From JAEXOD01 sp963667875 (GTDB taxonomy: Bacteria > Bacteroidota > Ignavibacteria > Ignavibacteriales > Melioribacteraceae), in assembly GCA_963667875.2 (NCBI GenBank), contig CAXXGC010000013.1, positions 1 through 64,000 on the forward strand: a stretch of DNA of 64,000 nt, written 5' to 3'. The position numbers and the translations under genes are program-made. Below, piece after piece: positions 8,462 to 16,661 of this stretch. The notes beneath the pieces were generated by a model. That model ran no database searches, was not told the DNA's origin, and was given only the letters and a program-made list of their open reading frames with translations. Every line of letters starts with the position of its first letter. Within the stretch, counting starts at the first letter, position 1.

Positions 8462-8886
8462 TAAAATATTTGACTGTAATATTTTTAATTTTTTCCTCAA
8501 TATTTGCCCAAACCGATTGGGTAAAATGGGATAAACAAGATATTGTTTATACTAAATCATTAAATAAAAATATTGAATATAAACCTGAACAGACTTCAAT
8601 TTTTACTTTTTTTACCAATAATGCTAAAAAAGTATATAAAACAGTATTTTCAAACTTGGATGGCGATAATTGTCCTTTTACGCCAACGTGTTCCAATTTT
8701 TATGTGGAATCGGTTGAAAAGGGAGGAATTGTTAAAGGTACTTTAATGTTTTTTGACAGATTTACCCGGGATTCGAATTTATTTAAGGATATAAACCAAT
8801 ATAATATTGCAAGCAATAATAAATTTTATGACCCTGTTAATAACTATTTATTAAAATATGAAAAAATTGAATTAGATATTAAATAG
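8458..8886 (+). CDS. Secreted YidD-like (DUF37/haemolytic) domain protein
   Basis: 142 residues with a clear signal peptide (MIKYLTVIFLIFSSIFAQ). The central part CPFTPTCSNFYVESVEKGG followed by GTLMFFDRFTRDSNLF matches the YidD core (C-x-F/Y-x-P-T/S-C-S-x-Y, then E-K-x-G and an R-rich helix). Standard YidD is about 80 residues, sits at the inner membrane and assists YidC-dependent insertion. This version is longer, is probably exported, and is coupled to two TPR/membrane proteins rather than to rnpA-yidC. So the fold is recognisable but the role is probably different. It ends 17 bases before the next gene. Confidence 0.78.
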   Translation: MIKYLTVIFLIFSSIFAQTDWVKWDKQDIVYTKSLNKNIEYKPEQTSIFTFFTNNAKKVYKTVFSNLDGDNCPFTPTCSNFYVESVEKGGIVKGTLMFFDRFTRDSNLFKDINQYNIASNNKFYDPVNNYLLKYEKIELDIK

Positions 8887-8903
8887 TATAAAAAGGAATA
8901 GTA

Positions 8904-9779
8904 TTGAAACGTTTTAAAAATAATTTTATATCATTTATATTATTTTATTTAATATTTGCCTCCGGTATGTTTTGCCAGCAGGAAAATGATATATTTGGTC
9001 CGCTGAATAGAAAAATATTTGGCGACTATTTGTATTCTCAAAAGGACTATTTACGAGCATTTGACGAATATAAAAACTATCTAAAAGTTTATTCAAATGA
9101 TACTGTTATCTATAAAATTGGATGTTCACTTATTGAAATGGAACGTTATAATGAAGCTGAAGATTATTTTAAAACTCTTTTTATTAATTCCAAATTGCAG
9201 GATGAAGCTAAATTACAATTTTATTTTGTAAAATTTAAACAAAATGACCCATTGCCATTTAGAGAGTTATGCGAAACCGGAACATATATTCCTGAACAAT
9301 ATTCAAAAAGCATAAATTGTTTAAAGCAGATTACTTATTTTTATGATAAAAAATATCTTCCTGATTCGTTGGAGTTGTTTTATTATTTTAATCAGGATTC
9401 AGTAATTTCAAACAAAGTTCACCAATTGTATATGGGAAAATATTATCCCGAATATAAAAGTTCATTAACTGCTGCGTTATTATCAAGTGTTGTTCCGGGA
9501 CTTGGAAAAATATATACAAAAAATTATTCGGATGGAGTAACATCGTTTTTATTAACCGGATTATTTGCCTATTTAGCATACGATAATTTTAAAGCAGAGC
9601 ATAATACACGGGCATGGATTTTTGCAGGATTGGGGAGTTTGTTTTACGCAGGCAATATTTATGGTTCTGCTGCTTCCGCAGTAATTTATAATGCCCAAAT
9701 AAAAATCAATTTAGAAGGCGAGATTAAAGCATTTTTTAATTTGCATAACTTTTTTATACCAAAAATACCCATTTTATGA
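8904..9779 (+). CDS. TPR + DUF5683-like membrane protein (paralogue 1)
   Basis: 291 residues from a TTG start with AAAGGA 6-10 bases upstream; no nearer ATG fits. A signal peptide or anchor (to about residue 24) is followed by TPR-like helices (YLYSQKDYLRAFDEYKNYL, IEMERYNEAEDYFKTLF). The C-terminal region has two hydrophobic segments opened by LLSSVVPGLGKIYTKNYSDG, a 'PGLG-x-x-Y' turn resembling DUF5683/TM2-type hairpins. The next gene has the same architecture, so the pair probably arose by duplication. Function unknown; the coupling to the YidD-like gene suggests envelope biogenesis (inference). Confidence 0.72.
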   Translation: MKRFKNNFISFILFYLIFASGMFCQQENDIFGPLNRKIFGDYLYSQKDYLRAFDEYKNYLKVYSNDTVIYKIGCSLIEMERYNEAEDYFKTLFINSKLQDEAKLQFYFVKFKQNDPLPFRELCETGTYIPEQYSKSINCLKQITYFYDKKYLPDSLELFYYFNQDSVISNKVHQLYMGKYYPEYKSSLTAALLSSVVPGLGKIYTKNYSDGVTSFLLTGLFAYLAYDNFKAEHNTRAWIFAGLGSLFYAGNIYGSAASAVIYNAQIKINLEGEIKAFFNLHNFFIPKIPIL

Positions 9780-10615
9780 TAAAACGAACTTTTATTGTTA
9801 ATATTTTAATAATCTTTAATGTTTTTGTTTTGATAGTTAATGCACAAATTGAAAAACAAAAACAATATGCCGATTCGTTTTATAACAATCAGTTATATTT
9901 TGAAGCTATAACAGAATATAAAAGATTGGTATTTTTTGATAAAAACGGGGATTATTCATTTTTAGGTAATTATCAAATTGGTGAATGTTATAAACAAGGT
10001 GCAAAATTAGATGAAGCAAATGAATATTTTGGAAAATCTTTAATTTATGCAAAAACGGACAGCCAATATTTTGCTGCTAAAATACAAATGTTCAGAATAA
10101 ATTTATTACGCAAAACTATCGATAGAGCCGAACAACTGCTAAAAGAAATAGAAAATGATTCCAGATTTATTGATAGTACTAATCAAATAAATTATTGGAA
10201 AGGGTGGTTATGTATTTTTAGTGATAATTGGAAACGTGCAGCCTATTATTTTTCAAAATCAAGTTATTCGGGCCAATTACAAACTTTATGCGAAAAAACA
10301 GATAAACAACAATATTCAGTTTTAAAAGCTAAAATATTTTCGTATATTTTGCCGGGAAGCGGACAATTTTATACAGGAAACTATTTGTCCGGTTTTTTAT
10401 CGTTGGGCTGGACTGCTTTATGGGGGTACGTAACGGCCGATGCTTTTATAAGCAATAGAATATTTGACGGTTTTGCAGTTGGTGATTTATTATTACTTAG
10501 GTTTTATAGAGGTAATATCCAAAATGCGGAACAGTTTGCCGTTGAAAAAAATATTGAAATTGCAAATAAAACTTTAATATATTTACATGACAATTTTAAA
10601 GGAATTAGACCTTGA
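9776..10615 (+). CDS. TPR + DUF5683-like membrane protein (paralogue 2)
   Basis: 279 residues, overlapping the previous gene by 4 bases (ATGA). It has an N-terminal signal sequence ending near NAQ, TPR-like repeats (NQLYFEAITEYKRLVFF, LDEANEYFGKSL), and a membrane-hairpin region beginning IFSYILPGSGQFYTGNYLSG, parallel to the PGLG turn of its neighbour. Sequence identity between the two is low but the layout is the same. The two may act together, for example as a scaffold or pore, but this is inference. The stop codon overlaps the TTG start of the ACT-domain gene. Confidence 0.72.
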   Translation: MIKRTFIVNILIIFNVFVLIVNAQIEKQKQYADSFYNNQLYFEAITEYKRLVFFDKNGDYSFLGNYQIGECYKQGAKLDEANEYFGKSLIYAKTDSQYFAAKIQMFRINLLRKTIDRAEQLLKEIENDSRFIDSTNQINYWKGWLCIFSDNWKRAAYYFSKSSYSGQLQTLCEKTDKQQYSVLKAKIFSYILPGSGQFYTGNYLSGFLSLGWTALWGYVTADAFISNRIFDGFAVGDLLLLRFYRGNIQNAEQFAVEKNIEIANKTLIYLHDNFKGIRP

Positions 10616-11043
10616 GACTTTCAGAAGACGAATTAAGAAAATTAGCGTTAATAGCTATTGATGAATTAGGAGAAAAAGCTTCTCCTGATGCAGTAAAAAA
10701 AGTTGTATCCAACATTATTACCAAAACAGAAAATAATGAAAGATATGATCTTCCGGTTGCGGAAAAAAATAACGGCAGAATGATTGTTACTGCGTTTGGG
10801 CTTAACAAACCCGGTATTGTTGCAGCTGTAACCAAAGCATTGGGTGAAAATAATTGTGATATACAAGATATTACACAAAAGCTTATGAATGAATTTTTTA
10901 CTATGATTATGGTAGTAGATACAAGTACTTCACAATCTGATTTTAAAGAAATTCAGGATGTTTTAGCGGGTGTTGCTGAAAATTTGAAAATTAAAATTTA
11001 CAGTCAGCACGAAGATATTTTTAGAAATATGCACAGAATTTAA
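10612..11043 (+). CDS. ACT-domain regulatory protein, UPF0237/GcvR-like
   Basis: 143 residues starting at TTG (AAAGGA about 9 bases upstream), overlapping the stop of the preceding gene. An N-terminal helical segment of ~50 residues is followed by an ACT domain: RMIVTAFGLNKPGIVAAVTK, then NNCDIQDITQKL and FFTMIMVVDT. UPF0237 proteins normally consist of the ACT domain alone (~90 residues), so the extra N-terminal part is a variation. It directly precedes the UPF0210 gene, its usual partner in many bacteria; ACT domains typically bind amino acids. Ligand unknown. Confidence 0.85.
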   Translation: MRLSEDELRKLALIAIDELGEKASPDAVKKVVSNIITKTENNERYDLPVAEKNNGRMIVTAFGLNKPGIVAAVTKALGENNCDIQDITQKLMNEFFTMIMVVDTSTSQSDFKEIQDVLAGVAENLKIKIYSQHEDIFRNMHRI

Positions 11044-11066
11044 TTACTAATAATATTGAGAGTTTA

Positions 11067-12428
11067 ATGAATTACGAATTTGAAGAAATTCTTGAAACTA
11101 TCAAAATGACCGAAATTGAACATTTTGATATTCGTACCGTCACATTAGGAATAAGCTTACGTGACTGTGCAGATAGGAATTTGGAAGTCACAAAACAAAA
11201 TATATACGAAAAAATATTAAAATATGGTTCAAACCATGTTAAATTTGCTAAAATGATAGAATCGCAATATGGTATTTCTATCGCAAATAAACGTGTATCT
11301 GTAACCCCAATTTCAATTCCTTTTGATAGATTTAAAGCAGATGATTTTGTTGAAATAGCAATGATTTTAGATAAAGCTGCGGCCGAAATTGGAATTGACT
11401 ATATAGCAGGTTATTCTGCTTTGGTACAAAAAGGGATGACCAACGGTGAAAGAGAATTAATAAAATCAATACCAACTGCATTATCTGTTACTAAAAGAGT
11501 TTGCTCCAGCGTTAATGTTGCATCCACAAAAGCCGGAATTAATATGGATGCAATTTTACAAATGGCAGATGTAATAAAAGAAACAGCAAAATTAACTAAA
11601 GATAATGATTCAATAGGTTGTGCAAAACTTGTTGTATTTTGCAACGCTGCCGAAGATAATCCTTTTGTTGCGGGAGCTTTTCATGGTGTAACTGAGCCGG
11701 AAGTTGTGTTAAATGTTGGAATAAGCGGACCCGGAGTGGTATTGGATGCTATTAAATCCGCCGGTGGAGTTGATTTACAAAACTTAGCAGAAGTAATTAA
11801 AAAGACTATTTACAAAATTACCCGTGCCGGTGAATTGATTGGGCGCGGAGTTGCTAAAAAACATGGAATTCCTTTTGGTATAGTTGATATTTCTTTGGCT
11901 CCAACTCCTGCAATTGGTGATAGTATTGCTGATATCTTAAAAGCAATGGGTGTGGAAGACGTAGGGGCTCCCGGTACGACCGCAGCTCTTGCAATGCTTA
12001 ATGATTCGGTTAAAAAAGCCGGCTTAATGGCAAGCACCTCTGTTGGCGGAATGAGCGGCGCATTTATTCCTGTTAGTGAGGATCAGGGAATGATTGACGC
12101 TGTTTCAAAAGGACATTTATCTCTTGAAAAGCTTGAAGCTATGACAGCTGTCTGTTCTGTAGGACTTGATATGATTGCTGTTCCGGGAGATACTCCGGCT
12201 ACTGTTATTGCGGGCGTTATTGCCGATGAATGCGCAATAGGAATGATTAATGATAAAACTACGGCTGTTAGAATTATTCCGGCTTACGGAAAAAAAGTTG
12301 GTGAATTTGTTGATTACGGCGGTTTGCTTGGTAAAGCGCCAATTATGTACGTACGGGAACTTGATTGTGTTTCGTTTGTAGGAAGGGGAGGGAGAATTCC
12401 CGCACCTTTAAGAAGTTTAACAAATTAA
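11067..12428 (+). CDS. UPF0210 (PFL, DUF711) family protein
   Basis: 453 residues, the expected full length for UPF0210/DUF711 proteins, which share the glycyl-radical (pyruvate formate-lyase-like) barrel fold but lack a known reaction. Family features include HFDIRTVTLGISLRDCAD near the N-terminus, SIPFDRF, and the glycine-rich GAPGTTAALAMLNDSVKKAG. It begins 23 bases after the UPF0237 ACT gene; the pair is conserved as a two-gene unit and is thought to work together. No activating radical-SAM enzyme is adjacent. Family is certain, activity unknown. Confidence 0.93.
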   Translation: MNYEFEEILETIKMTEIEHFDIRTVTLGISLRDCADRNLEVTKQNIYEKILKYGSNHVKFAKMIESQYGISIANKRVSVTPISIPFDRFKADDFVEIAMILDKAAAEIGIDYIAGYSALVQKGMTNGERELIKSIPTALSVTKRVCSSVNVASTKAGINMDAILQMADVIKETAKLTKDNDSIGCAKLVVFCNAAEDNPFVAGAFHGVTEPEVVLNVGISGPGVVLDAIKSAGGVDLQNLAEVIKKTIYKITRAGELIGRGVAKKHGIPFGIVDISLAPTPAIGDSIADILKAMGVEDVGAPGTTAALAMLNDSVKKAGLMASTSVGGMSGAFIPVSEDQGMIDAVSKGHLSLEKLEAMTAVCSVGLDMIAVPGDTPATVIAGVIADECAIGMINDKTTAVRIIPAYGKKVGEFVDYGGLLGKAPIMYVRELDCVSFVGRGGRIPAPLRSLTN

Positions 12429-12451
12429 AATGTAAATTAATTGGAGTATAA

Positions 12452-13069
12452 ATGAAAAATAAAGGCTTAATCATTGGCTGTGGTATTGCTTTAGTAATTG
12501 GCATTATCGTTTTAAGTTTTATTGGCTGGGGTGTTGGTGTTTATAATAACCTGGTAACAATGAACGAATCAGTAAATCAAAGCTGGAGCCAGGTTGAAAA
12601 CCAATATCAACGAAGAACTGATTTAGTACCTAATTTAGTTGCAACTGTAAAAGGAGTTGCCGAATTTGAAAAAGAAACTTTTACTGCAGTTACTGAAGCA
12701 AGAGCAGGTGCTACTTCAATGAAGTTAACTCCTGAAATGTTAAATGATCCTCAGGCGGTAGCAAAATTTCAATCTATGCAGGATAATTTAACTTCAGCTT
12801 TATCTCGTTTATTAGTTACTGTTGAAAATTATCCGCAATTAAAGGCAAATGAAAACTTTTTGCAGCTTCAAAGCCAGCTGGAAGGAACCGAAAATAGAAT
12901 ATCTGTTGAACGTATGAAATTTAATACAACCGTTCAATCGTATAATACATCATTAAAAAGATTTCCGGGAAGTATTATAGCATCATTTACCGGATTTAAA
13001 GAAAAATATTATTTTAAAGCTGCTGAAGGATCGGATAAAGCTCCTAAAGTAAATTTTGATTTTAAATGA
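12452..13069 (+). CDS. lemA: LemA family protein
   Basis: 205 residues with one N-terminal membrane helix (about residues 7-27) and a helical periplasmic domain. The stretch VNQSWSQVENQYQRRTDLVP, followed by LVATVKGVAEFEKETF, is the LemA hallmark. LemA proteins are short-coiled membrane-anchored proteins of unclear function, frequently next to TPM-domain proteins as here; the 3' end overlaps the TPM gene by 4 bases. A good RBS (TTGGAGTA) precedes the ATG. Confidence 0.95.
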   Translation: MKNKGLIIGCGIALVIGIIVLSFIGWGVGVYNNLVTMNESVNQSWSQVENQYQRRTDLVPNLVATVKGVAEFEKETFTAVTEARAGATSMKLTPEMLNDPQAVAKFQSMQDNLTSALSRLLVTVENYPQLKANENFLQLQSQLEGTENRISVERMKFNTTVQSYNTSLKRFPGSIIASFTGFKEKYYFKAAEGSDKAPKVNFDFK

Positions 13070-13788
13070 AAAATCTAAAATTAATTGGTATTTTATTTTT
13101 AATCGTTTGCAATACTTATGCGGGAACTGAAATTCCCGTATTAAAAAGTTATGCAACAGATAATACAGGTACACTTTCAGCATCAGAATTAAGTTATCTT
13201 GAAACCGATTTACGTGCTTTTGAAGACAGCACTTCAAATCAAGTATTATTTTTAATGGTTAGTACTATTGCAGATTATCCGTTGGAAATGTATACTTATG
13301 AAGTAGCTTCACAAAACAAAATTGGTACAAAAAATAATAACGGCGTACTTATTTGTGTTGTGTTAAACGATAAAAAAATGAGAATTGAAGTTGGTTATGG
13401 ATTAGAAGGAGTTTTAACCGATGCCTTAACATCATCAATATTAAGAAATGAAATGCGTCCTTATTTTAAATCGGGAGATTATTTTACCGGAATAAGAGCC
13501 GGAATTGAGGCAGTAAAACTTGCATCAAAAGGGGAATATACAAGGGTTGATAAAGAAGATACCGGAAAATCTGTTAATTTTAAATTTTTTGGTTATATTA
13601 TCTTTTTTATTATTTATTTAATATTTTCTCTATTCCGCAAACGTAGGGGAATTGGTGGTTTTGTTGGCGGATTAGGTGGTTTTACGGGTGGCGGTTTTGG
13701 CGGAAGCAGCGGAGGTGGCGGCGGTTTTGGTGGATTTAGCGGCGGAGGCGGTAGTTTTGGCGGCGGAGGTTCAAGCGGAAGCTGGTAA
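13066..13788 (+). CDS. TPM-domain (YgcG-like) membrane protein with Gly-rich tail
   Basis: 240 residues: signal peptide (to about TYAG), a TPM domain (SYATDNTGTLSASEL, then VLFLMVSTI, RIEVGYGLEGVLTD), a single membrane helix (about residues 172-190), and a Gly/Ser/Phe-rich tail of some 45 residues ending GGGGSSGSW. This is the usual bacterial TPM (DUF477) arrangement, linked in the literature to membrane-protein quality control and, in plants, photosystem II repair. It is translationally coupled to LemA. Its glycine-rich 3' end overlaps the presumed start of the DUF309 gene in another frame. Confidence 0.92.
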   Translation: MKNLKLIGILFLIVCNTYAGTEIPVLKSYATDNTGTLSASELSYLETDLRAFEDSTSNQVLFLMVSTIADYPLEMYTYEVASQNKIGTKNNNGVLICVVLNDKKMRIEVGYGLEGVLTDALTSSILRNEMRPYFKSGDYFTGIRAGIEAVKLASKGEYTRVDKEDTGKSVNFKFFGYIIFFIIYLIFSLFRKRRGIGGFVGGLGGFTGGGFGGSSGGGGGFGGFSGGGGSFGGGGSSGSW

Positions 13789-14161
13789 TTATACCGATAT
13801 TGTTCTTAAATATTTTGAACTTGGAATATCATTATTTAATAATCAAGAATATTATTTAGCCCATGAATGTTTTGAAAAGGCGTGGGTTAAAGCCAATCTT
13901 GAAAATAAATTATTTTTACAAGGACTTGTTCAAATTTCGGTTGGAAGTTATTTTTTTGCTAATGGAAATTACATTAATGCCTTTAAGCAATACACAAAAT
14001 GTATAAACAAGTTGGAAAAATTTTGTCCTGTTTATATGAATATTAATGTTGAAGAACTGATTTGCTGGATTAATGATTTACTTTTGGAAATGAATTTATT
14101 TAATAATGATATTGTTGTTACTAAAAAGATAAAATTAATTTATTTAATTAATTCAAATTAA
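13757..14161 (+). CDS. DUF309 family protein (start uncertain)
   Basis: The recognisable part starts about residue 14 of this choice: FELGISLFNNQEYYLAHECF followed by EKAWV, LQGLVQISVGSYFFANGNYI and an alpha-helical end. The aHExxExxW-type motif and the downstream LQGL-Q are DUF309 features; function unknown. No ATG or GTG exists between the TPM stop and this domain. Candidates are TTG at 13757, inside the TPM reading frame, or a rarer codon (ATT at 13799) after the GGAGGT at 13765-13770. Residues translated upstream of 13757 are an Ala/Val-rich artefact of the TPM glycine tail. The gene is real; the start is a guess. Confidence 0.7.
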   Translation: MAAEVQAEAGNYTDIVLKYFELGISLFNNQEYYLAHECFEKAWVKANLENKLFLQGLVQISVGSYFFANGNYINAFKQYTKCINKLEKFCPVYMNINVEELICWINDLLLEMNLFNNDIVVTKKIKLIYLINSN

Positions 14162-14181
14162 CATTTGAAGGAGAATATATT

Positions 14182-14514
14182 ATGGCTATAATGATAACTG
14201 ATGAATGTATAAATTGTGGTGCATGCGAACCCGAATGCCCAAATACAGCAATTTATGAAGGCGGAGCTGCTTGGAAATACGCAGATAAAACTTATGGAGA
14301 TGGTGAAACTGCTCCATCCGGTGCTGAAGGCTTTTTTTCTGCCGATAATTTTTACATTGTGCCCGATAAATGTACCGAATGTAAAGGTTTTCACGATGAA
14401 CCACAATGTGCTGCCGTTTGTCCGGTTGATTGCTGTATTCCTGACCCAAAACATGTTGAAGATGAAACTACCTTATTAGCTCGTAAAGATGTATTGGATA
14501 AAATTGGAAGATAA
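14182..14514 (+). CDS. 2[4Fe-4S] ferredoxin, Allochromatium/Chlorobium type
   Basis: 110-residue low-potential ferredoxin carrying two [4Fe-4S] clusters. The first motif is Cys9/12/15/19 (CINCGACEPECP). The second is Cys64/67/76/80, with an eight-residue spacer between the second and third Cys (CTECKGFHDEPQCAAVCP) as in Alvin-type ferredoxins. A ~20-residue loop separates the halves and a short C-terminal helix follows. It is a soluble electron carrier; partner unknown. AAGGAGAA lies just upstream of the ATG. A hairpin terminator follows ~70 bases later, so this ends the long plus-strand run. Confidence 0.95.
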   Translation: MAIMITDECINCGACEPECPNTAIYEGGAAWKYADKTYGDGETAPSGAEGFFSADNFYIVPDKCTECKGFHDEPQCAAVCPVDCCIPDPKHVEDETTLLARKDVLDKIGR

Positions 14515-14586
14515 AAAATAATTATGAATTGTGAATTATTAATTATGAATTAAAACAATTTATAATTTTGATAGATATACAAAATT

Positions 14587-14612
14587 AAACCATCCTTTGG
14601 GGTGGTTTTTTG
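14587..14612 (+). terminator. Rho-independent terminator after ferredoxin
   Basis: AAACCATCC-TTTG-GGGTGG hairpin followed by a run of T. Confidence 0.85.
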
Positions 14613-14858
14613 TTTTTAAAATAAATATAATTTAAAAATAAAACAAATAAACGTTATTCAAGCCAATAAACAATAAATATAATTGGGCAAAATATTTATA
14701 AAAATAATTCATCATTCACAATTTATAATTCAAAATGGCATTTATGCCGGTGACAGAACAATGCTATAATTGGGTTTTAACCCAAGCCAAAAATATAATT
14801 GTACAAAATAATTATAAAACAATTCACAATTCATAATTCACAATTTATAATTGTTTGT
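14613..14858. repeat. Degenerate AT-rich repeats between ferredoxin and DMT gene
   Basis: Non-coding. Two imperfect direct copies of a ~60-base unit start near 14674 and 14791 (shared elements: 'aaatataattg', 'caaaat-att', 'cacaatttataatt'). They are separated by a TTGGGTTTTAACCCAA palindrome (14770-14785). The motif 'attcacaattcataattcac' also appears inverted at about 14521-14555. It looks like an eroded non-autonomous element or hairpin-rich spacer; no ORF. Confidence 0.5.
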
Positions 14859-15752
14859 TTATCTATTGAATCCCGAAACTTTAATAATAGAAAACAATAA
14901 TAACAAAACGCCCAGCCATTGAACGGGGGCTAAAATATTACCTCGTAAAAAATATTCCAATAAAATAGCGGTTAAAGGGAAGGAAAGTTCGCAGATTGTA
15001 GCAACTGAAGCAGATATATTGCGTAAACCAAAATAATATAAAAATATTGCTGCTCCGCCGGTGGTGAAAGCAATTAACAAAAATATTAATAATTGTGATA
15101 AGGAAATAGCAAAAATACTGATTGTTGAATTTGTGATCAAAATTATAACAAACATAATTAATGCGGATAATGAAAACCGCAAATAAGTAGCTAATTCAAA
15201 TCCCACATTTTTTAATGCTCTTTTGCTGAAAACTGTAGAAGCCGCAAAACAAATAGCAGCTAATAATGAAAACACTGCTGCAATAGTGGTTTTATCGCCG
15301 GTTGCCAAATTAGGCAGCGATAATCCAAAAGTCATTAAATAGGTTCCAAATACAGCAAGAGTAGCCCACAAAAAAAACTCGTTTGGCAACTTTTCTTTTA
15401 AAATAATGGCTGCCAATACAACTGCAAAAACAGGTTGCAACTTTTGTATTAAAATAACAATTGATAAATTAACATAATTAACATAAAACAAGGCTTTTGT
15501 AATTGCCATTGTACCAATTACACCGCCTAAAAGTGCAACAAAAAGTATTGCCAGCCAATCGTTTTTTTTAAGATTTCTTAAACTTTTTAATTTATAAAAA
15601 TAAAAAGGTGTTAAAATTGCTGATACAATAAAACATTCAATAAATACAACAACCGGCACTTTAAGACTATATAAAGCAGGTGTTAATAATACACCGTCAA
15701 TTCCCCATAATGCGGCAGCAAAAATTACAGCTAAAATAGATATTTTCTTCAT
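14859..15752 (-). CDS. EamA/DMT-superfamily transporter
   Basis: 297 residues with ten predicted membrane helices in two homologous EamA halves, the typical length for this exporter family. Features: an N-terminal helix with AALWGIDGVLL, the end-of-helix-4 segment LVQLS-like NLSIVILIQKLQPVF, and AAIILKEKLPNEF (loop before helix 5). The second half has its own counterpart, ASVATICELSFPLTAILLEY. Such proteins export amino acids or other metabolites; the substrate cannot be read from sequence. Monocistronic; divergent from the envelope cluster starting at 15901. Confidence 0.88.
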   Translation of the reverse strand: MKKISILAVIFAAALWGIDGVLLTPALYSLKVPVVVFIECFIVSAILTPFYFYKLKSLRNLKKNDWLAILFVALLGGVIGTMAITKALFYVNYVNLSIVILIQKLQPVFAVVLAAIILKEKLPNEFFLWATLAVFGTYLMTFGLSLPNLATGDKTTIAAVFSLLAAICFAASTVFSKRALKNVGFELATYLRFSLSALIMFVIILITNSTISIFAISLSQLLIFLLIAFTTGGAAIFLYYFGLRNISASVATICELSFPLTAILLEYFLRGNILAPVQWLGVLLLLFSIIKVSGFNR

Positions 15753-15900
15753 AAAACTTTAAATTATTAAGTTCAAATATAATCAAAATAATACATTATA
15801 ACTTATTTAAATGTGATCTAGGATAAGTCTAAATAAAAAAAGTTGATATTATAAACAACTTACTATATATTTACAATATTGTTAATAAAGAGGTAAAGTT

Positions 15901-16635
15901 TTGATTAAAGTGCATTTTATTTTTGTTTTCTGTATTACTTTAACAACAATATTACATGCGCAGCAATATCCGGCTTGGTTTATTAATCAACAAAATTTAA
16001 TGGTCAATGCAAAAACAGTTGGTTATGCACGTTTAGGATATTATATAGATTCGTCATATTCAGCGGCAAGGCAAAACGCAATTATAAATTATGTAAGAAA
16101 TAAAAATTGCAAAATTAAGGGAGGGCAAGCATTTTGGGCAACAGAGGCCGGAAAGTTTATTATGTCAAACAGGTATGAAGAAGCATTTGATACATTACAA
16201 TATTTTAATTATATAAGTTCGTTAAATTTATTGGATTCAGCTGTAATTAATGATTGTGTAGTTGTTTTAATGGGTCAAAATTTGGAATTATCGCAATATG
16301 ATAAAGAAAGGTATTCACTAAATTCGTATAAAGAGCCTGAATGGATAAACAATTTACCCGCAGATTCGAATTTTTATTACGATATTGGTTATTCGGAACC
16401 ATATTATTATGAACTTAGCTGCTGGCTACAGGCAGAAAGAACATGCAGAGGTAGTTTGGCCCGACAAATTCACTCATCAATTCAAGCTATGCAAAAATTG
16501 GATGATTATGAAGGACAAGAAATTCAGAATGAGGATTTTTTGGTAGATCTACAAAACATTGAAGTATGCGGCAGATGGAAAGATCCAGAAACAAAAATTT
16601 ATTACGTGTTAATGCGTGTACCGATAAATAAATAA
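15901..16635 (+). CDS. Secreted LPP20-like protein, first gene of envelope cluster
   Basis: 244 residues beginning at TTG, with AGAGGT about 8 bases upstream. A signal peptide ends near ILHAQ. The repeated pattern of an 'A-x-x-A' helix (SYSAARQNAIINYV, ERTCRGSLARQI), a long central helix and a final strand pair (VCGRWKDPETKIYYVLMRV) resembles LPP20/FlgT-like domains of periplasmic or outer-membrane proteins. No lipobox Cys is present. It is followed after 26 bases by the transglutaminase-like gene and appears to open a five-gene operon. Domain assignment is tentative. Confidence 0.6.
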   Translation: MIKVHFIFVFCITLTTILHAQQYPAWFINQQNLMVNAKTVGYARLGYYIDSSYSAARQNAIINYVRNKNCKIKGGQAFWATEAGKFIMSNRYEEAFDTLQYFNYISSLNLLDSAVINDCVVVLMGQNLELSQYDKERYSLNSYKEPEWINNLPADSNFYYDIGYSEPYYYELSCWLQAERTCRGSLARQIHSSIQAMQKLDDYEGQEIQNEDFLVDLQNIEVCGRWKDPETKIYYVLMRVPINK

Positions 16636-16661
16636 TTATTTAATTATTAAAAAAGGTTTAT

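Noticed and set aside
13676..13756. Upstream extension of the DUF309 frame
   Set aside because: The Ala/Val-rich translation is just the TPM Gly-repeat DNA read in another frame.
14186..14479. Open frames overlapping the ferredoxin gene on both strands
   Set aside because: Shadows of the ferredoxin; the Cys motifs and RBS support only the gene at 14182.
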